Under the pieces are notes generated by a model. It saw only the letters and a program-made list of their open reading frames with translations, ran no database searches and was not told the origin of the DNA. 64,000 nt of DNA from QHXM01 sp032160165 (GTDB lineage Bacteria; Acidobacteriota; Blastocatellia; Pyrinomonadales; Pyrinomonadaceae): assembly GCA_032160165.1 (NCBI GenBank), contig JAVHWA010000182.1, positions 1 to 64,000 of the forward strand, read 5' to 3'. Made by a program: the position numbers and the translations under genes. Below, in pieces: positions 48,729 to 58,502 of the stretch; the stretch's first letter is position 1; each line of letters opens with the position of its first letter.

Positions 48729-50560
48729 AGCTTCGCTTGGCTATCGGTGGCGGCATTGAGGCGGATGAAAAAAGTCGTGCTCAGTCCGAGCTCGCTCTCA
48801 AAAGTAATTTGACCATTGTGTAGTTGGACGGCGCGAAACGCCTGGGCCAGACCGATGCCGTTACCGCCCGGCTTGGTAGTGTAATAGAGATGGAAGATCT
48901 GATCGCGCGCCGCGGGCTCGATTCCCTTACCATGGTCCTTGATGGAAATGACGACATCTCCGTTTTCGCATCGAATGGTGGAGACCAGCAGGCGACCGCC
49001 GCGCTCCGCCGCCTGGAATCCGTTGATGATGATATTGAGAAACGCCTGCTTGAGCATATCAGCGTCGCCGGATATCTCAGGCAAGTGCGGTGAGAATGAC
49101 CGCCAGACGGTCGAACCGCGCGCTTCTGCTTCCGGAGCAGCAAGCGCAAGCGTCTCCTCGAGAATCTGATTCACGTCTAGCGGCCGCAAATGTATCCTCG
49201 GCGGGCGAGTGAAATCGAGAAACGTTTGCACTACCCGATCAAGTCGTTGAATCTCAGTAGTAAGAATATCGAGTTGCGGTCGCGCGCCGTCGGCCGCAGG
49301 CGAAATCTTCTCCAGCTTGGATCGCAGCAGTTCCAGATGTATTACCATCGCGTTGAGTGGATTCTTTACTTCGTGCGCGATACCTGAGGTAATGCGCGCG
49401 AAATCCGCCAGTCGCTCGGAGTAGTCCAACTGGGATTCCAACTTGGCAACGGTCTCTCGATCGTGCAGAGAGACGAGCGCGCCTACCGTTTCTCCGCGGT
49501 CCTTAATCGGCTGAATAGAGGCCACTATCGGCGGAGCGGAGTCACCATTAGTCGATGGAAGAGTTACCCGCGCGATCGCATCGTGAGAATCGAGCGGGCT
49601 GGACGTTAATTTCACTAGTGGATGCCCGGCCCCAACTATGTCGACCAGCATCTGTCCTTCCATCGGTTGCTGGGAACCGAGAAGTGCTGCCACGCCGGGG
49701 CTGGCCAACATCACGCGCCCATCTGCGCTGACCAGGAGCAATCGCTCGTGTAGATTCTGCAGGATCTGTTGCAGACCCCCGCGGGCCTCGCGTAATTGTG
49801 AGCGATCGCCCGCGATCTGCCGGCTCAGTTGTTTAATCCTGTCGGCGACGGTTGCGATATCAGCACTCGCTCCGCTTGTAGCCGTCGTGGTGCTGGCGAT
49901 CGCTCCATCTTCTAATTGCGCAATCGACGAGCTGATGGCGCGCAGCGGTGCTGTGATTAATCGCGATGAGCTGATAGCGATGAACGTGGCAGCCGCGATC
50001 GCGGCCAACGCAAGCAGCAGGTTAGTGAGCAAGCTTTGCCAGATTTCCCCGCGAACAGAATCGAGGGAAACTCCCAGGCGCACGCGGCCAAATTCGTGGC
50101 CTTGATAAGCCAGCGTGCGCGAGTATTCATAACGCGCCGAGTCGTTCGACAACATCTGCCTGAGACGCGGTAACAGCGACACGCTGGCAAGCGAATCAAG
50201 CGTCGGGTGTGGCTTTGCCGCGGCCCCTTCGGGAACTTCCAGCAATGCCGTCCCCAACTGATCTTCAATCACTATCGAGGTAATTGGAGCGCCGCGTCGG
50301 ACCACCGCTTCCGCAAATGTTCGCGCTGTTTGAGACTCTCGAATCGCCTTCTGCGGAGGATCGTTAGGCGAGGTGATGACCGCCCCTTCGGCTGCGGTTG
50401 CCGCCTGCAAAGACACACCTTCGGCACGGTCTTTGAGGCTTGCGATCAACGAGCGACTAAGTTGAGCCATGTTTGCGGTGATAAGAACGAAAGCGATGGT
50501 CGCTACCAGCAGCGTGATAAGCGTGATTTGCCGGCGCAGAAGAGCACTGCCGCCTCTCAT
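48725..50560 (-). CDS. Membrane sensor histidine kinase, NtrB/ZraS type
   Basis: 611 residues. TM1 at ~12-30 and TM2 at ~178-198 flank a ~150-residue sensor. A HAMP-like stretch with ITAPLRAISSSIAQLEDG follows. Then come a PAS domain (~265-380: NLHERLLLVSADGRVMLASPGVAALLG), the HisKA dimerisation helix with His in SGIAHEVKNPLNAM, and the HATPase domain (N box ADMLKQAFLNIIINGFQAA, G1 IKDHGKGIEP, G2 TKPGGNGIGLA). All motifs are intact. The ATG overlaps the stop of the response regulator gene (ATGA), so this is the cognate kinase. The signal cannot be told. The stop codon lies in a repeat element. Confidence 0.92.
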   Translation of the reverse strand: MRGGSALLRRQITLITLLVATIAFVLITANMAQLSRSLIASLKDRAEGVSLQAATAAEGAVITSPNDPPQKAIRESQTARTFAEAVVRRGAPITSIVIEDQLGTALLEVPEGAAAKPHPTLDSLASVSLLPRLRQMLSNDSARYEYSRTLAYQGHEFGRVRLGVSLDSVRGEIWQSLLTNLLLALAAIAAATFIAISSSRLITAPLRAISSSIAQLEDGAIASTTTATSGASADIATVADRIKQLSRQIAGDRSQLREARGGLQQILQNLHERLLLVSADGRVMLASPGVAALLGSQQPMEGQMLVDIVGAGHPLVKLTSSPLDSHDAIARVTLPSTNGDSAPPIVASIQPIKDRGETVGALVSLHDRETVAKLESQLDYSERLADFARITSGIAHEVKNPLNAMVIHLELLRSKLEKISPAADGARPQLDILTTEIQRLDRVVQTFLDFTRPPRIHLRPLDVNQILEETLALAAPEAEARGSTVWRSFSPHLPEISGDADMLKQAFLNIIINGFQAAERGGRLLVSTIRCENGDVVISIKDHGKGIEPAARDQIFHLYYTTKPGGNGIGLAQAFRAVQLHNGQITFESELGLSTTFFIRLNAATDSQAKL

Positions 50561-51993
50561 ACTTGCTCGCCTGTCCTTCGCTGATAGTCAGGCTCGGGAG
50601 AGTTGCGATGTTCCACTTCAGGCATCTGCCCGCGCTCGCGGTAGAGTCGAACTTTGTTGTGAAGGGTCTTGAGGCTGATTCCCAGGAGCTCCGCCGCTCG
50701 CGTCTTATTGTTGTCGGTCTTATGCAAAGTTCGCAAGATCATCTGCCGTTCGAGCTCTTCGATCGGAGTACCGACCGGCAGAGAAAGCGTGTCCTCGCTT
50801 CGCACGCGCGCCCGTTGATCCACAGGATAGGGAGCAAGATGGTGACGCTCTATCTCTTCACCCGAACAGATAATCACAGCGCGCTCGATAGCGTTGCGCA
50901 GCTCGCGAACGTTACCCGGCCACGAGTGAGACTGCAGCACCTGAAGTGCGGAGGGTGCCAGGAAACGCGCGGGCCGCTTGTGCCTTTCGGCTAGCTGGAC
51001 GACCAGATGTTGTGCGAGAAGCGGAAGGTCGTCTTTTCTATCACGAAGCGGGGGAAGCTCGATGGTGATGACGTTGAGCCGATAAAACAGATCTTCCCGA
51101 AGGCCTCCGCTCAGGACCGCCTCCTGCGGATTTTTATTTGTCGCCGCCAGCAGCCGCACGTCGATTGAGATTTCCTGCGTGCTGCCCAGGCGCCTGACCG
51201 TGCGCTCTTCGAGCACGCGCAGGAGCTTCGCCTGTAGCAACGTGGGCATCTCTGCGATTTCGTCGAGCAGGAGCGTTCCGCCATTCGCCAATTCGAAGCA
51301 TCCCTGTCGCCGAGAGGCGGCGCCGGTGAACGCACCTTTTTCGTGTCCAAACAGCTCGCTTTCCATCAGCGTCTCAGGAATAGCCGAGCAGTTGATCGCA
51401 ACAAACTGGCCGCTTTGTCGCGGACTCAAATTATGAATGGTCCGAGCGACGAGCTCCTTGCCCGTGCCCGATTCGCCTGTGATCAAAACAGAAGCGGACG
51501 AAGGCGCCACCTGTTCGATCAAGTGATAAATCTGCCGCATCGGTTCTGACTTACCTACGAGTTCGCCGAAGGCGCCGCGGTCGCGCAACTGACGACGAAG
51601 CGCTTCGTTTTCGCGGCGGGCCTCTGAATATTCAACTGCGCGCTCGACCACGATGCGCAGCTTCTTCATGTCGATGGGCTTCTCGAAGTAATGGTACGCG
51701 CCCTCTTCCTGAATCGCGCGAAGCGCCATTTCGACCGAGCCCTGGCCGGTTAGGAGGATGACTGCCATCTCAGGGAAGCGCGACCGAATCTCTCGAAGCA
51801 GCGCGAAACCGTCCATTCGCGGCATCAGCACGTCCGTAATCACCAGCGCCGGCAAGAACTCCTCGGCTCGCGCCAGCCCGGCAACGCCGTCCGCTTCAGC
51901 TACAGTTTCGTAGCCTTCTGCCGCCAGCAGATCGCGCAATCCCTCGCCCGCCGCTTTCTCATCATCAACTATCAGTACCCGACCCTTGGCCAT
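50557..51993 (-). CDS. Sigma-54-dependent response regulator, NtrC family
   Basis: 478 residues. The receiver domain has Asp54 as phosphorylation site (VITDVLMPRMDG), with the acidic pair at 10-11 and Lys in FEKPID. The AAA+ domain (~140-375) has Walker A GESGTGKELVA, the sigma-54 contact loop HEKGAFTGA, Walker B GGTLLLDEIAEM and the arginine finger region FYRLNVITIELPPLRDR. The C-terminal FIS-type HTH is MILRTLHKTDNNKTRAAELLGISLKTLHNKV. The intact GAFTGA loop means that it activates sigma-54 promoters; rpoN is encoded at 30509-32146. Its target genes are not obvious. The operon is regulator then kinase, with four bases of overlap. Confidence 0.95.
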   Translation of the reverse strand: MAKGRVLIVDDEKAAGEGLRDLLAAEGYETVAEADGVAGLARAEEFLPALVITDVLMPRMDGFALLREIRSRFPEMAVILLTGQGSVEMALRAIQEEGAYHYFEKPIDMKKLRIVVERAVEYSEARRENEALRRQLRDRGAFGELVGKSEPMRQIYHLIEQVAPSSASVLITGESGTGKELVARTIHNLSPRQSGQFVAINCSAIPETLMESELFGHEKGAFTGAASRRQGCFELANGGTLLLDEIAEMPTLLQAKLLRVLEERTVRRLGSTQEISIDVRLLAATNKNPQEAVLSGGLREDLFYRLNVITIELPPLRDRKDDLPLLAQHLVVQLAERHKRPARFLAPSALQVLQSHSWPGNVRELRNAIERAVIICSGEEIERHHLAPYPVDQRARVRSEDTLSLPVGTPIEELERQMILRTLHKTDNNKTRAAELLGISLKTLHNKVRLYRERGQMPEVEHRNSPEPDYQRRTGEQV

Positions 51994-52087
51994 GAAATGA
52001 AGTTTAGCATAGAGCTCGATGTGAATAGGGTGGCGGGCGACTGCTTGGTTACTGTGTCATGGCGTAAATCGATCACTTGTTTCTACA

Positions 52088-52207
52088 CGTAGAGGTCGAA
52101 GAGAACGCAGAGAGATAGAAGGGATTGTGTGCTGGATCTCACCTTCTCAGACTGGAGAAATGGTTATTCTCTCTCTTCCTCCGCGATCTCTGCGACCTCT
52201 GCGTTTC
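52088..52207. repeat. Inverted-repeat element, unit CTCTGCG
   Basis: The left arm 52088-52119 contains AGAGGTCGAAGAGAACGCAG and AGAGAT. The right arm 52171-52207 contains CTCTTCCTCCGCGATCTCTG and CGACCTCTGCGTTT. Spacer about 50 bp. It lies in the 250-bp gap between hemD and the response regulator, in the place where the promoter of the regulator should be. Confidence 0.8.
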
Positions 52208-52249
52208 AATCAACACTAATAGCGCAGGCAGTTCTGACCGGTTGAGATT

Positions 52250-53053
52250 CTACTTCGAATAGTAATCTGCAATAGCGAGAGTCAGGGAAGCGACAGTTGA
52301 TTCGGAGGGAAGGATATCGGTGCGAAGGCCCAGGTCTGTGGCCGTGGCGGCGGTGACTTCACCTATGCAAGCCACCACCACGCCCTTCAGGACATGGCTG
52401 AGATCGGTCGTGTCGAACAGTTGGGCGAAGTTACTAACGGTCGATGAACTTGTGAAGGTTATGCAGTCTACTCCGCCGCCCGCGAGCAGCGCCTCGATCC
52501 GCCCGCGATCGGCGGTATCGGGTCGCACCGTACGGTAAGCGGGGACTACATCTACTCGGGCGCCGGCGTCTTCGAGAGCGTCGGGTAGGAAATCTCTTGC
52601 GACCGCCGCGCGCGGCATTAGAAAGTTCAAATGGTTCAGCTTGTCGCGCCCGCCCAAATAACTCTCGAGCGCTGCGAGGATGCCTTCAGCCCTGAACTGT
52701 TCAGGAACAACGTCGACGTGAACGCGAGCTTCGCGCAGACGAACAGAAGTCGCTTCCCCTATCGCACAGACACGCAATTCGTCCATTTCACTTACGTCGC
52801 GGCCGAGCGCCTCTGCTCGTCGAAAGAAGTGGTCGACAGCATTGACGCTGGTGAAGATCAGCCAGTCATATCCGTAAAGATTCTCGAGAGCCTGGTCCAG
52901 CAACGCATAACTCTCCGGCTCCACGATTTCAATTGTGGGACAGATGACGACACGCGCGCCCAGCCGCTCGAGGTCGGACGCGAGTCCCTCAGCCTTTGCG
53001 CGAGCGCGAGTGATGACTATTGTACGTCCTGAAAGTGGACCAGTAGCTCCCAT
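52250..53053 (-). CDS. hemD: Uroporphyrinogen-III synthase HemD
   Basis: 267 residues from the ATG at 53053 (MGATGPLSGRTIVITRARAKAEGLA); the frame runs on to 53209, overlapping hemC, but the extra 52 residues are not family-like. The HemD pattern is weak in sequence but recognisable: two alternating domains, with LIFTSVNAVDHFFRRAEALG and CITFTSSSTVSNFAQLF as the paired phosphate-binding loops, and GDVSEMDELRVCAIGEATSVRLREA. It cyclises hydroxymethylbilane to uroporphyrinogen III. The position after hemA and hemC supports the call. The gap to hemC is 58 bp. Confidence 0.88.
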   Translation of the reverse strand: MGATGPLSGRTIVITRARAKAEGLASDLERLGARVVICPTIEIVEPESYALLDQALENLYGYDWLIFTSVNAVDHFFRRAEALGRDVSEMDELRVCAIGEATSVRLREARVHVDVVPEQFRAEGILAALESYLGGRDKLNHLNFLMPRAAVARDFLPDALEDAGARVDVVPAYRTVRPDTADRGRIEALLAGGGVDCITFTSSSTVSNFAQLFDTTDLSHVLKGVVVACIGEVTAATATDLGLRTDILPSESTVASLTLAIADYYSK

Positions 53054-53111
53054 CGATGAAAGTAACGCTGGCGTTGTCAACCAACGCTGGGCAGCGATAG
53101 GGCGTTCGCTC

Positions 53112-54062
53112 CTAAGTAGAAGTGTCTCGATGCGACATGGCAAGAATTGCAGAAGCGCCGGATGCCAGAAGTTGTTCGGCGAGCGACTCTCCCAGTCTCG
53201 CGGCGTCATTTACATGGCCTTCGATGGAATTGCGCTCGATTCTCTCTCCGGCCTCATCCGCAACCAGCCCATATAGGACGAGGGACTCGCCTTTCACAAC
53301 ACCATGGGCCGCGATCGGCAATTCGCAACCGCCGCCCAGCGCGCGCAGAAAAGCCCTCTCAGCGGTGCAGGCCGCCCTCGTTTCAGCATCTTCAAGCGCG
53401 CCCAGAAGCCCCGACGTTTCGAGTTCCTCCGCGCGCGTTTCTATCGCCAGCGCCCCCTGACCGACAGCGGGCACCATCTCGGCTATGTCGATGGTTGCGC
53501 TGATACGGTCCGCCATTCCCAATCGACGCAAACCCGCCGCGGCCAAAATCACCGCGTCATATTCACCCGAGTCCAGCTTGCGAAGCCGCGAATCGACGTT
53601 CCCACGCAGTTCTTTAATGACGATATCAGGGCGGAGATGTTTTAGCTGTGACGAACGACGCGGGCTTGATGTCCCAACGACGCAGCCCGTAGGCAAGTCC
53701 GAGATGGACCCATGGTTGAGTTCAAGCCCGGGTCGAACAACCAGCGCATCCCGAGGATCCTCTCGCTCGGTAATCGTGGAGATGGTCAGCCCGGCGGGCA
53801 TTGTGGTTGGCAAATCCTTCAGAGAGTGGACGGCGAGATCGATGCGTCCCTCGCGCAACGCATCTTCGAGCTCCTTCGCGAAAACGCCTTTGCCTCCGAT
53901 TGCAGCAAGAGGCGCATCCTTTAGGATGTCGCCGGAAGTTTTAATGATTTGGACTGAGATTGTCAGGTTCGGATGAGAAAAGGCGAGCCGCTGCTTAACC
54001 CAGTCGGCCTGACGAAGCGCGAGTTTGGACCCACGAGAACCTATGACGAGGCGGTCTTTCAT
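53112..54062 (-). CDS. hemC: Hydroxymethylbilane synthase HemC
   Basis: 316 residues. The start is IGSRGSKLALRQADWVKQ. Family motifs are KTSGDILKDAPLAAIGGKGVFAKELEDALREGRIDLAVHSLKDLPT and GTSSPRRSSQL. The cofactor-binding Cys is in LGGGCELPIAAHG (~240), where dipyrromethane is attached. It polymerises four porphobilinogen units to hydroxymethylbilane. The N- and C-terminal lengths are normal. It begins 53 bp after hemA and is the third gene of the operon. Confidence 0.95.
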   Translation of the reverse strand: MKDRLVIGSRGSKLALRQADWVKQRLAFSHPNLTISVQIIKTSGDILKDAPLAAIGGKGVFAKELEDALREGRIDLAVHSLKDLPTTMPAGLTISTITEREDPRDALVVRPGLELNHGSISDLPTGCVVGTSSPRRSSQLKHLRPDIVIKELRGNVDSRLRKLDSGEYDAVILAAAGLRRLGMADRISATIDIAEMVPAVGQGALAIETRAEELETSGLLGALEDAETRAACTAERAFLRALGGGCELPIAAHGVVKGESLVLYGLVADEAGERIERNSIEGHVNDAARLGESLAEQLLASGASAILAMSHRDTST

Positions 54063-54115
54063 ATGCAGTCGAATGATGCCGGACTGGGCTCATATCAAGG
54101 GTGTAAACCGATTTC

Positions 54116-55432
54116 CTATGTCTCGTTCGTGTCGTCTGTCTCGTTCGGCTCGGGTTCTTCGCCGTCGCTTTCCAGTCCGAAGCTATCACGCCACGCCTGC
54201 ACGGCTTCACTGCCGCCCTCGTCGTAAGTCCGCTTTAGCCGATTAAGAATTGGATGAGATATCTTGTTGACGGTCGCGATAAGCAAAGCTTCGATGGAGC
54301 GCTCCTGGTCGGGAGACAAATCGCCCAGGCGATGCCTCTGTCGCGAGAGCTCGTTGCGTGCGATGTCCTGCAGCCTCTGGCGGAGCGCCCCAAGGGTGGG
54401 ACCGATGTCCAGAATGCGGGCCGACTGCTGAAACTGCATCACCTCGGATTCCACGATCAATGACGCGCGCTCTGCTTCGCGTTCGCGCTCGCGTATGTTC
54501 GATGCGATCACGGACTCGAGATCGTCGATATCAAAGAGGAACAGATTCGGAATCTCTCCCACCGCAGGGTCAATGTTTCGGGGGACAGAGATGTCTATGA
54601 AGAAGGCCGGTCGGTTCCTGCGCATTTCGAGTGATTGGCGCGCAATAGCGGGAGTGATCAGATGCTCGCTTGCGGTTGTCGAACAGATCACGATGTCTGC
54701 CTCAGCAAGCGAAGTTGGCAGGCGCGAGAACTCCACCGCCTCGCCTCCGAACTGAGAAGCAAGCCGGCGCGCCGTTTCGTCAGTCCGATTGGTGACCAGT
54801 ACACGCGACACGCCGGCGTTGATAAGATGCTTCGCCGATAGTTCTGCCATCTCACCCGCGCCCACGAGCAGCACCGTGCGGCCCTTCAGCTCTCCGAAGA
54901 TCTTGCGTCCGAGTTCGACGGCCATAAAGCTTATCGATACGGCCGAGGCTGCGATGCCCGTCTCAGTGCGCACACGCTTGGCAACGCGAAATGCCTGATG
55001 AACAAGACGGTTCAAAACCCGCCCAGCCGTACCCGCGGAAACCGCCAGCGAGTATGCGTGTCGCACTTGGCCCAGCACCTGCGGCTCGCCAACCACCATC
55101 GAATCGAGCGAAGAAGCTACGCGAAAAACGTGACGCACCGCCGCATCGTCTGCGTGACTGTAGAGATGAGTATTGAAATCCTCGTAAGCAATCGACCGCG
55201 AGCGGCTGAGAAATCCTGTGATGCGGTCCTTGCCCTGCTCCCAGCGCTCGCCAACCGTCGCGGCTATCACTTCAACGCGATTGCAGGTTGAAACGATCAG
55301 GCCTTCGTCCACAATCTCACCGTCGACCAGCGACCGCAGGCCCGCTGAGCACGACTCGTCAGAGAACGCCAGGCGCTCGCGCAGTCCGACAGGCGCGGTT
55401 TTATGATTGAGACCGACGACGATTATTGCCAT
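54116..55432 (-). CDS. hemA: Glutamyl-tRNA reductase HemA
   Basis: 438 residues. Substrate and catalytic site: GLNHKTAPVGLRERLAF and STCNRVEV with the nucleophilic Cys (~50). The NADPH domain has VLLVGAGEMAELSAKHL. The C-terminal dimerisation domain ends before an acidic tail rich in Glu/Asp/Thr (EPNETDDTNET), which is not conserved in the family. It makes glutamate-1-semialdehyde from charged tRNA, the first committed step of tetrapyrrole synthesis by the C5 pathway. It is the second gene of ccsA-hemA-hemC-hemD, which is a known gene order for the heme operon. Confidence 0.95.
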   Translation of the reverse strand: MAIIVVGLNHKTAPVGLRERLAFSDESCSAGLRSLVDGEIVDEGLIVSTCNRVEVIAATVGERWEQGKDRITGFLSRSRSIAYEDFNTHLYSHADDAAVRHVFRVASSLDSMVVGEPQVLGQVRHAYSLAVSAGTAGRVLNRLVHQAFRVAKRVRTETGIAASAVSISFMAVELGRKIFGELKGRTVLLVGAGEMAELSAKHLINAGVSRVLVTNRTDETARRLASQFGGEAVEFSRLPTSLAEADIVICSTTASEHLITPAIARQSLEMRRNRPAFFIDISVPRNIDPAVGEIPNLFLFDIDDLESVIASNIREREREAERASLIVESEVMQFQQSARILDIGPTLGALRQRLQDIARNELSRQRHRLGDLSPDQERSIEALLIATVNKISHPILNRLKRTYDEGGSEAVQAWRDSFGLESDGEEPEPNETDDTNET

Positions 55433-55525
55433 AGAAGCAGCAGTCAGGAATTGTTTCGAGCGCGATCACTCGTCATCGCTTTCATGGAGCGGCGATGAGT
55501 CGCCGCACTCCAAAACAGGTCGAGT

Positions 55526-56350
55526 CTAACCGAAAACATGATAACCACCGAAAAGACGCGTACCCAGAAAAGTGCAGAGTACCAAACCGAAACCCGCTAC
55601 CCCCATCCATGCGGCCCTGCGACCGCGCCATCCAGCCGAAGCCCTGTAGAGAATTAAAAGCAGGTAGAGCAGCCAAGTCAGGACGGCAAAGATCTCCTTG
55701 GGATCGTTATGCCAAAGTCTGTTATCGCGCGAGGAGGACCAGATCATTCCCACAAGTATGCCAAGCGTCAATAGCGTCCATCCTATGCCGACTGTGTTGG
55801 TGGCGATGTCGTTGATGGTGGTCAACGATGGCAATCGATGGAAAATCGCACTAAAGGTTTTGTTTTTCAGCTCGCGCTCCTGCAGCAGATACATGATGCT
55901 GGCAATGAAAACCAGGAAGAAGGCGGCGTATGCGAAGATCAGCAGCGTTGTATGAATGGGAAATAGCCACGCCGCGTTTGCGTCGGTTACCGTTCCCGTG
56001 GCTGCCGCAGAGGAGGTGTCACGCGTGATGCTCGCGATAAAAGTCATCACCGCGACGAGCGGCAAGGTGAAACTTCCCAGTGCCTGCGTTCGGTAGCGAT
56101 AAATGACCAGGGCGTATGTCGCCACCAGCGTCCACGCAAGAAACGACAGCGTCTCTCGCAATCCAAACAGCGGATAGCGGCCTTCGACAGTCCAGTCGGT
56201 TATCAGCCAGACCGTATGCAGAACAAAACCGAAGGCAAGCGACCCGAGCGTGATGCGCTCTAGCGTTCGCCGCTTGTTAACGAACGCCAGGATCGCATGA
56301 ATAGCGGCGATCACGTATGCGGCGAGAACCGTTAGTAAGAGAGGTTTCAT
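55526..56350 (-). CDS. ccsA: Cytochrome c assembly protein, CcsA/HemX family
   Basis: 274 residues with about eight membrane helices. The CcsA heme-handling loop is present: GMIWSSSRDNRLWHNDPKEIFAVLTWLLY, with the DPKE motif. His residues in VLHTVWLI, FPIHTTLL and LWHNDPKE would ligate heme. Proteins of this size at the head of hemA operons are called HemX or CcsA, and they belong to System II cytochrome c biogenesis or regulate HemA level. The partner CcsB/ResB is not in the window. The ~270 bp upstream, shared with the divergent acyl-CoA dehydrogenase gene, show no clear promoter boxes. Confidence 0.85.
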   Translation of the reverse strand: MKPLLLTVLAAYVIAAIHAILAFVNKRRTLERITLGSLAFGFVLHTVWLITDWTVEGRYPLFGLRETLSFLAWTLVATYALVIYRYRTQALGSFTLPLVAVMTFIASITRDTSSAAATGTVTDANAAWLFPIHTTLLIFAYAAFFLVFIASIMYLLQERELKNKTFSAIFHRLPSLTTINDIATNTVGIGWTLLTLGILVGMIWSSSRDNRLWHNDPKEIFAVLTWLLYLLLILYRASAGWRGRRAAWMGVAGFGLVLCTFLGTRLFGGYHVFG

Positions 56351-56621
56351 CTTCAGGCAAGAATTGCGGGTTCAGCCTGCATTGTAATGGAGAAAGGAAA
56401 TGCGGGACAAGCCGAGGGGCGGATGAGTCTTGTCCAGGTCGGGCGGAGAAAGGCGCAGTTATAGCCGGTTGATTCACAGAGGAGTCGAAAGTCTAGCCTT
56501 CGAGGAGTCGTCCGATCGGCGGAATATTAATCGATCAGCGATCCAATTCATACCCCGGTTGCTGCTTGTTGATCGTGCACACTCGTGCTAGTTTCGCAGC
56601 AAACCACAGAGGAGTTGGCGG

Positions 56622-57767
56622 GTGAATTTTGAGCTGACGGAAGAACAGCGGATGGTGCAGGCATCGGTGCGCGAGTTTGCCAATGCGGAAATCGCGCCGC
56701 GCGCACACGAATACGACGAGCAATCGCGTTTTCCTCGCGAGCAACTGAAGGGCCTGGCGGAGCTTGGCCTTTTGGGAATGACGACCCCTGAAGAGTGGGG
56801 CGGCGCCGGCTTCGACACCGTCTCTTACGCACTGGCGCTGGAGGAGATCGCGCGAGCCGACGCATCGGTATGCGTGATAGTTGGAGTGACTAACTCAGTC
56901 TGTTGCTATCCTCTGTTGACGTTTGGAACTGAGGAACAGAAGCAAAAGTACCTGGTGCCGCTGGCGCGCGGCGAGGCGCTCGGGGCGTTCTGCTTATCCG
57001 AACCGCAGGCGGGTTCCGATGCAACCAATTTACGAACACGGGCCGTTCGTGATGGTGACTCTTATGTGATCAACGGCACCAAGTCATGGGTGACGAGTGG
57101 CGGCGAGGCACAGACCTATATCGTGATGGCAGTGACAGCCAGAGAGGCGAACAAGACGGAGATCACTTCCTTTATTGTCGAAGGCGACACACCCGGTCTC
57201 ACAGTCTCCGCCATCGAGCACAAAATGGGACAGCGCGCGTCGCAGACCGCAGAGATGAGTTTCGTGGACGTACGAGTACCTATTGAGAATGTGCTCGGCG
57301 GGGAAGGGGGCGGGAAGCGACTCGCATTCAATAGTCTCGATTACGGACGTGTGGGAATCGGAGCCCTTTCAACCGGCATTGCGCAGGGCGCGCTCGATGA
57401 ATCTATAAAGTATTCCAGGGACAGACAGGCATTCGGTCAGGCGATCTCGGAGTTCCAGGCGATCAAGTTTAAGCTCGCAAACATGGCTACCGAGATTGAT
57501 GCCGCGCGCCTGCTCACGTTGCGTGCAGCTTCGTTGAAGGATGCTGGAGACAACCGCGCAGGATACTACGCTGCCATGGCGAAGCTATTTGCTTCCGAGA
57601 TGGCTAACAGAGTCTGCGCCGACGCTGTACAAATCCACGGCGGCAACGGCTACTCTCGCGACTACGCGGTGGAACGAATGTATCGCGACGCGCGCGTGAC
57701 TACGATTTACGAAGGAACGAGTGAGATCCAACGGATGGTGATCTCGAAAGAAATCCTAAAAGGGTGA
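56622..57767 (+). CDS. Acyl-CoA dehydrogenase
   Basis: 381 residues from a GTG with GAGGAG just before it. The family signatures are intact: AFCLSEPQAGSDATNLRT (FAD contact), KSWVTSGGEAQTYIV, DRQAFGQAISEFQAIKFKLANMA and the C-terminal QIHGGNGYSRDYAVERMYRDARVTTIYEGTSEIQRMVIS. The catalytic Glu is in IYEGTSEIQ. It resembles short-chain (butyryl-CoA) dehydrogenases in length and motifs; chain-length preference cannot be told. It oxidises acyl-CoA to enoyl-CoA with electrons passed to ETF. The stop codon TGA at 57765 lies in a repeat element. Confidence 0.93.
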   Translation: MNFELTEEQRMVQASVREFANAEIAPRAHEYDEQSRFPREQLKGLAELGLLGMTTPEEWGGAGFDTVSYALALEEIARADASVCVIVGVTNSVCCYPLLTFGTEEQKQKYLVPLARGEALGAFCLSEPQAGSDATNLRTRAVRDGDSYVINGTKSWVTSGGEAQTYIVMAVTAREANKTEITSFIVEGDTPGLTVSAIEHKMGQRASQTAEMSFVDVRVPIENVLGGEGGGKRLAFNSLDYGRVGIGALSTGIAQGALDESIKYSRDRQAFGQAISEFQAIKFKLANMATEIDAARLLTLRAASLKDAGDNRAGYYAAMAKLFASEMANRVCADAVQIHGGNGYSRDYAVERMYRDARVTTIYEGTSEIQRMVISKEILKG

Positions 57768-57922
57768 CGGGTGCCAGCTCCCGGCAACCCAGTAGCAGTT
57801 ACAGTTTTCAAGTTTCATATTCGAAGGCCTGAAGCCTCCAACCTCTGCCCTGAAACTTGAAAGCCAATACTGACATCTGGTCCCCGGTCCCCGGCCCCCG
57901 GAACCCGGAACCCGAGACCCTT
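57765..57922. repeat. Nested inverted-repeat element, units ACGGGTGCC and TTTCAAG
   Basis: The outer arms are GGGTGACGGGTGCC (57763-57776) against CCCCGGTCCCCGGCCCCCGG and AACCCGGAACCCGAGACCC. The inner arms are TTTTCAAGTTTCA (57805-57817) against TGAAACTTGAAA (57851-57862). The first units carry the stop codon of the acyl-CoA dehydrogenase, and the last end just before the next gene. Confidence 0.83.
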
Positions 57923-57923
57923 T

Positions 57924-58502
57924 ATGCCTAATCGAAACGATGCATGGGAGCTGCTTTGCGAATACACCAAGGGCGATAGCCTGCGTAAGCATGCTCGCGC
58001 GGTCGAGACAGCCATGCGCGCATGTGCGCCACGTTATGGTGGCCCCGATGCCGATGTCGATGAGTGGGGCATGGTGGGACTGCTCCACGACTTCGATTAC
58101 GAAATGTTTCCCACCGCGGAGGAACATCCATTCAAGGGCGCAAACATCATGTGCGGGCGCGGCTATTCGGATCGCATGATCAGAGCGATCCTTGGACATG
58201 CGACCTATACTGGTGTGCCTCGAGATACGACGATGGCCCGGGCGCTCTTCGCTACCGACGAGCTATGCGGTTTTTTGGTGGCCTGCGCCCTCGTTCGTCC
58301 CAGTCGCAGCCTCGATGACATGGAAGTGTCGTCAGTCAAGAAAAAGCTAAAGGACAAGGCGTTCGCTCGTACGGTCAATCGCGATGATATACGGCAGGGA
58401 GTAGCCGAGCTCGAGGTTGACCTCGACGAGCACATACGTTTTGTAATCGATGCCCTGCGCCCCGTCCAGCGAGAGATCGGCTTGAACCAGCTCGACCATT
58501 GA
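57924..58502 (+). CDS. HD-domain hydrolase
   Basis: 192 residues. HD-type metal residues: His in LRKHARAVETAMRACA (~23), the HD pair in GLLHDFDYEMFP (~54-55), HPFKGANIM and LGHATYTGVP. This is the layout of small stand-alone HD proteins with HDIG-type active sites. These act on nucleotides or phosphates, with no known specific substrate. The C-terminal ~70 residues (SVKKKLKDKAFARTVNRDDIRQGVAELEVDLDEHIRFVIDAL) are a helical cap conserved in this subgroup. It sits alone between two catabolic genes and starts right after a repeat element. Confidence 0.78.
   Translation: MPNRNDAWELLCEYTKGDSLRKHARAVETAMRACAPRYGGPDADVDEWGMVGLLHDFDYEMFPTAEEHPFKGANIMCGRGYSDRMIRAILGHATYTGVPRDTTMARALFATDELCGFLVACALVRPSRSLDDMEVSSVKKKLKDKAFARTVNRDDIRQGVAELEVDLDEHIRFVIDALRPVQREIGLNQLDH

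Noticed and set aside
53054..53209. Longer start of HemD
   Set aside because: It overlaps hemC and has no HemD-like sequence before MGATGPLSGRTIVITRA.
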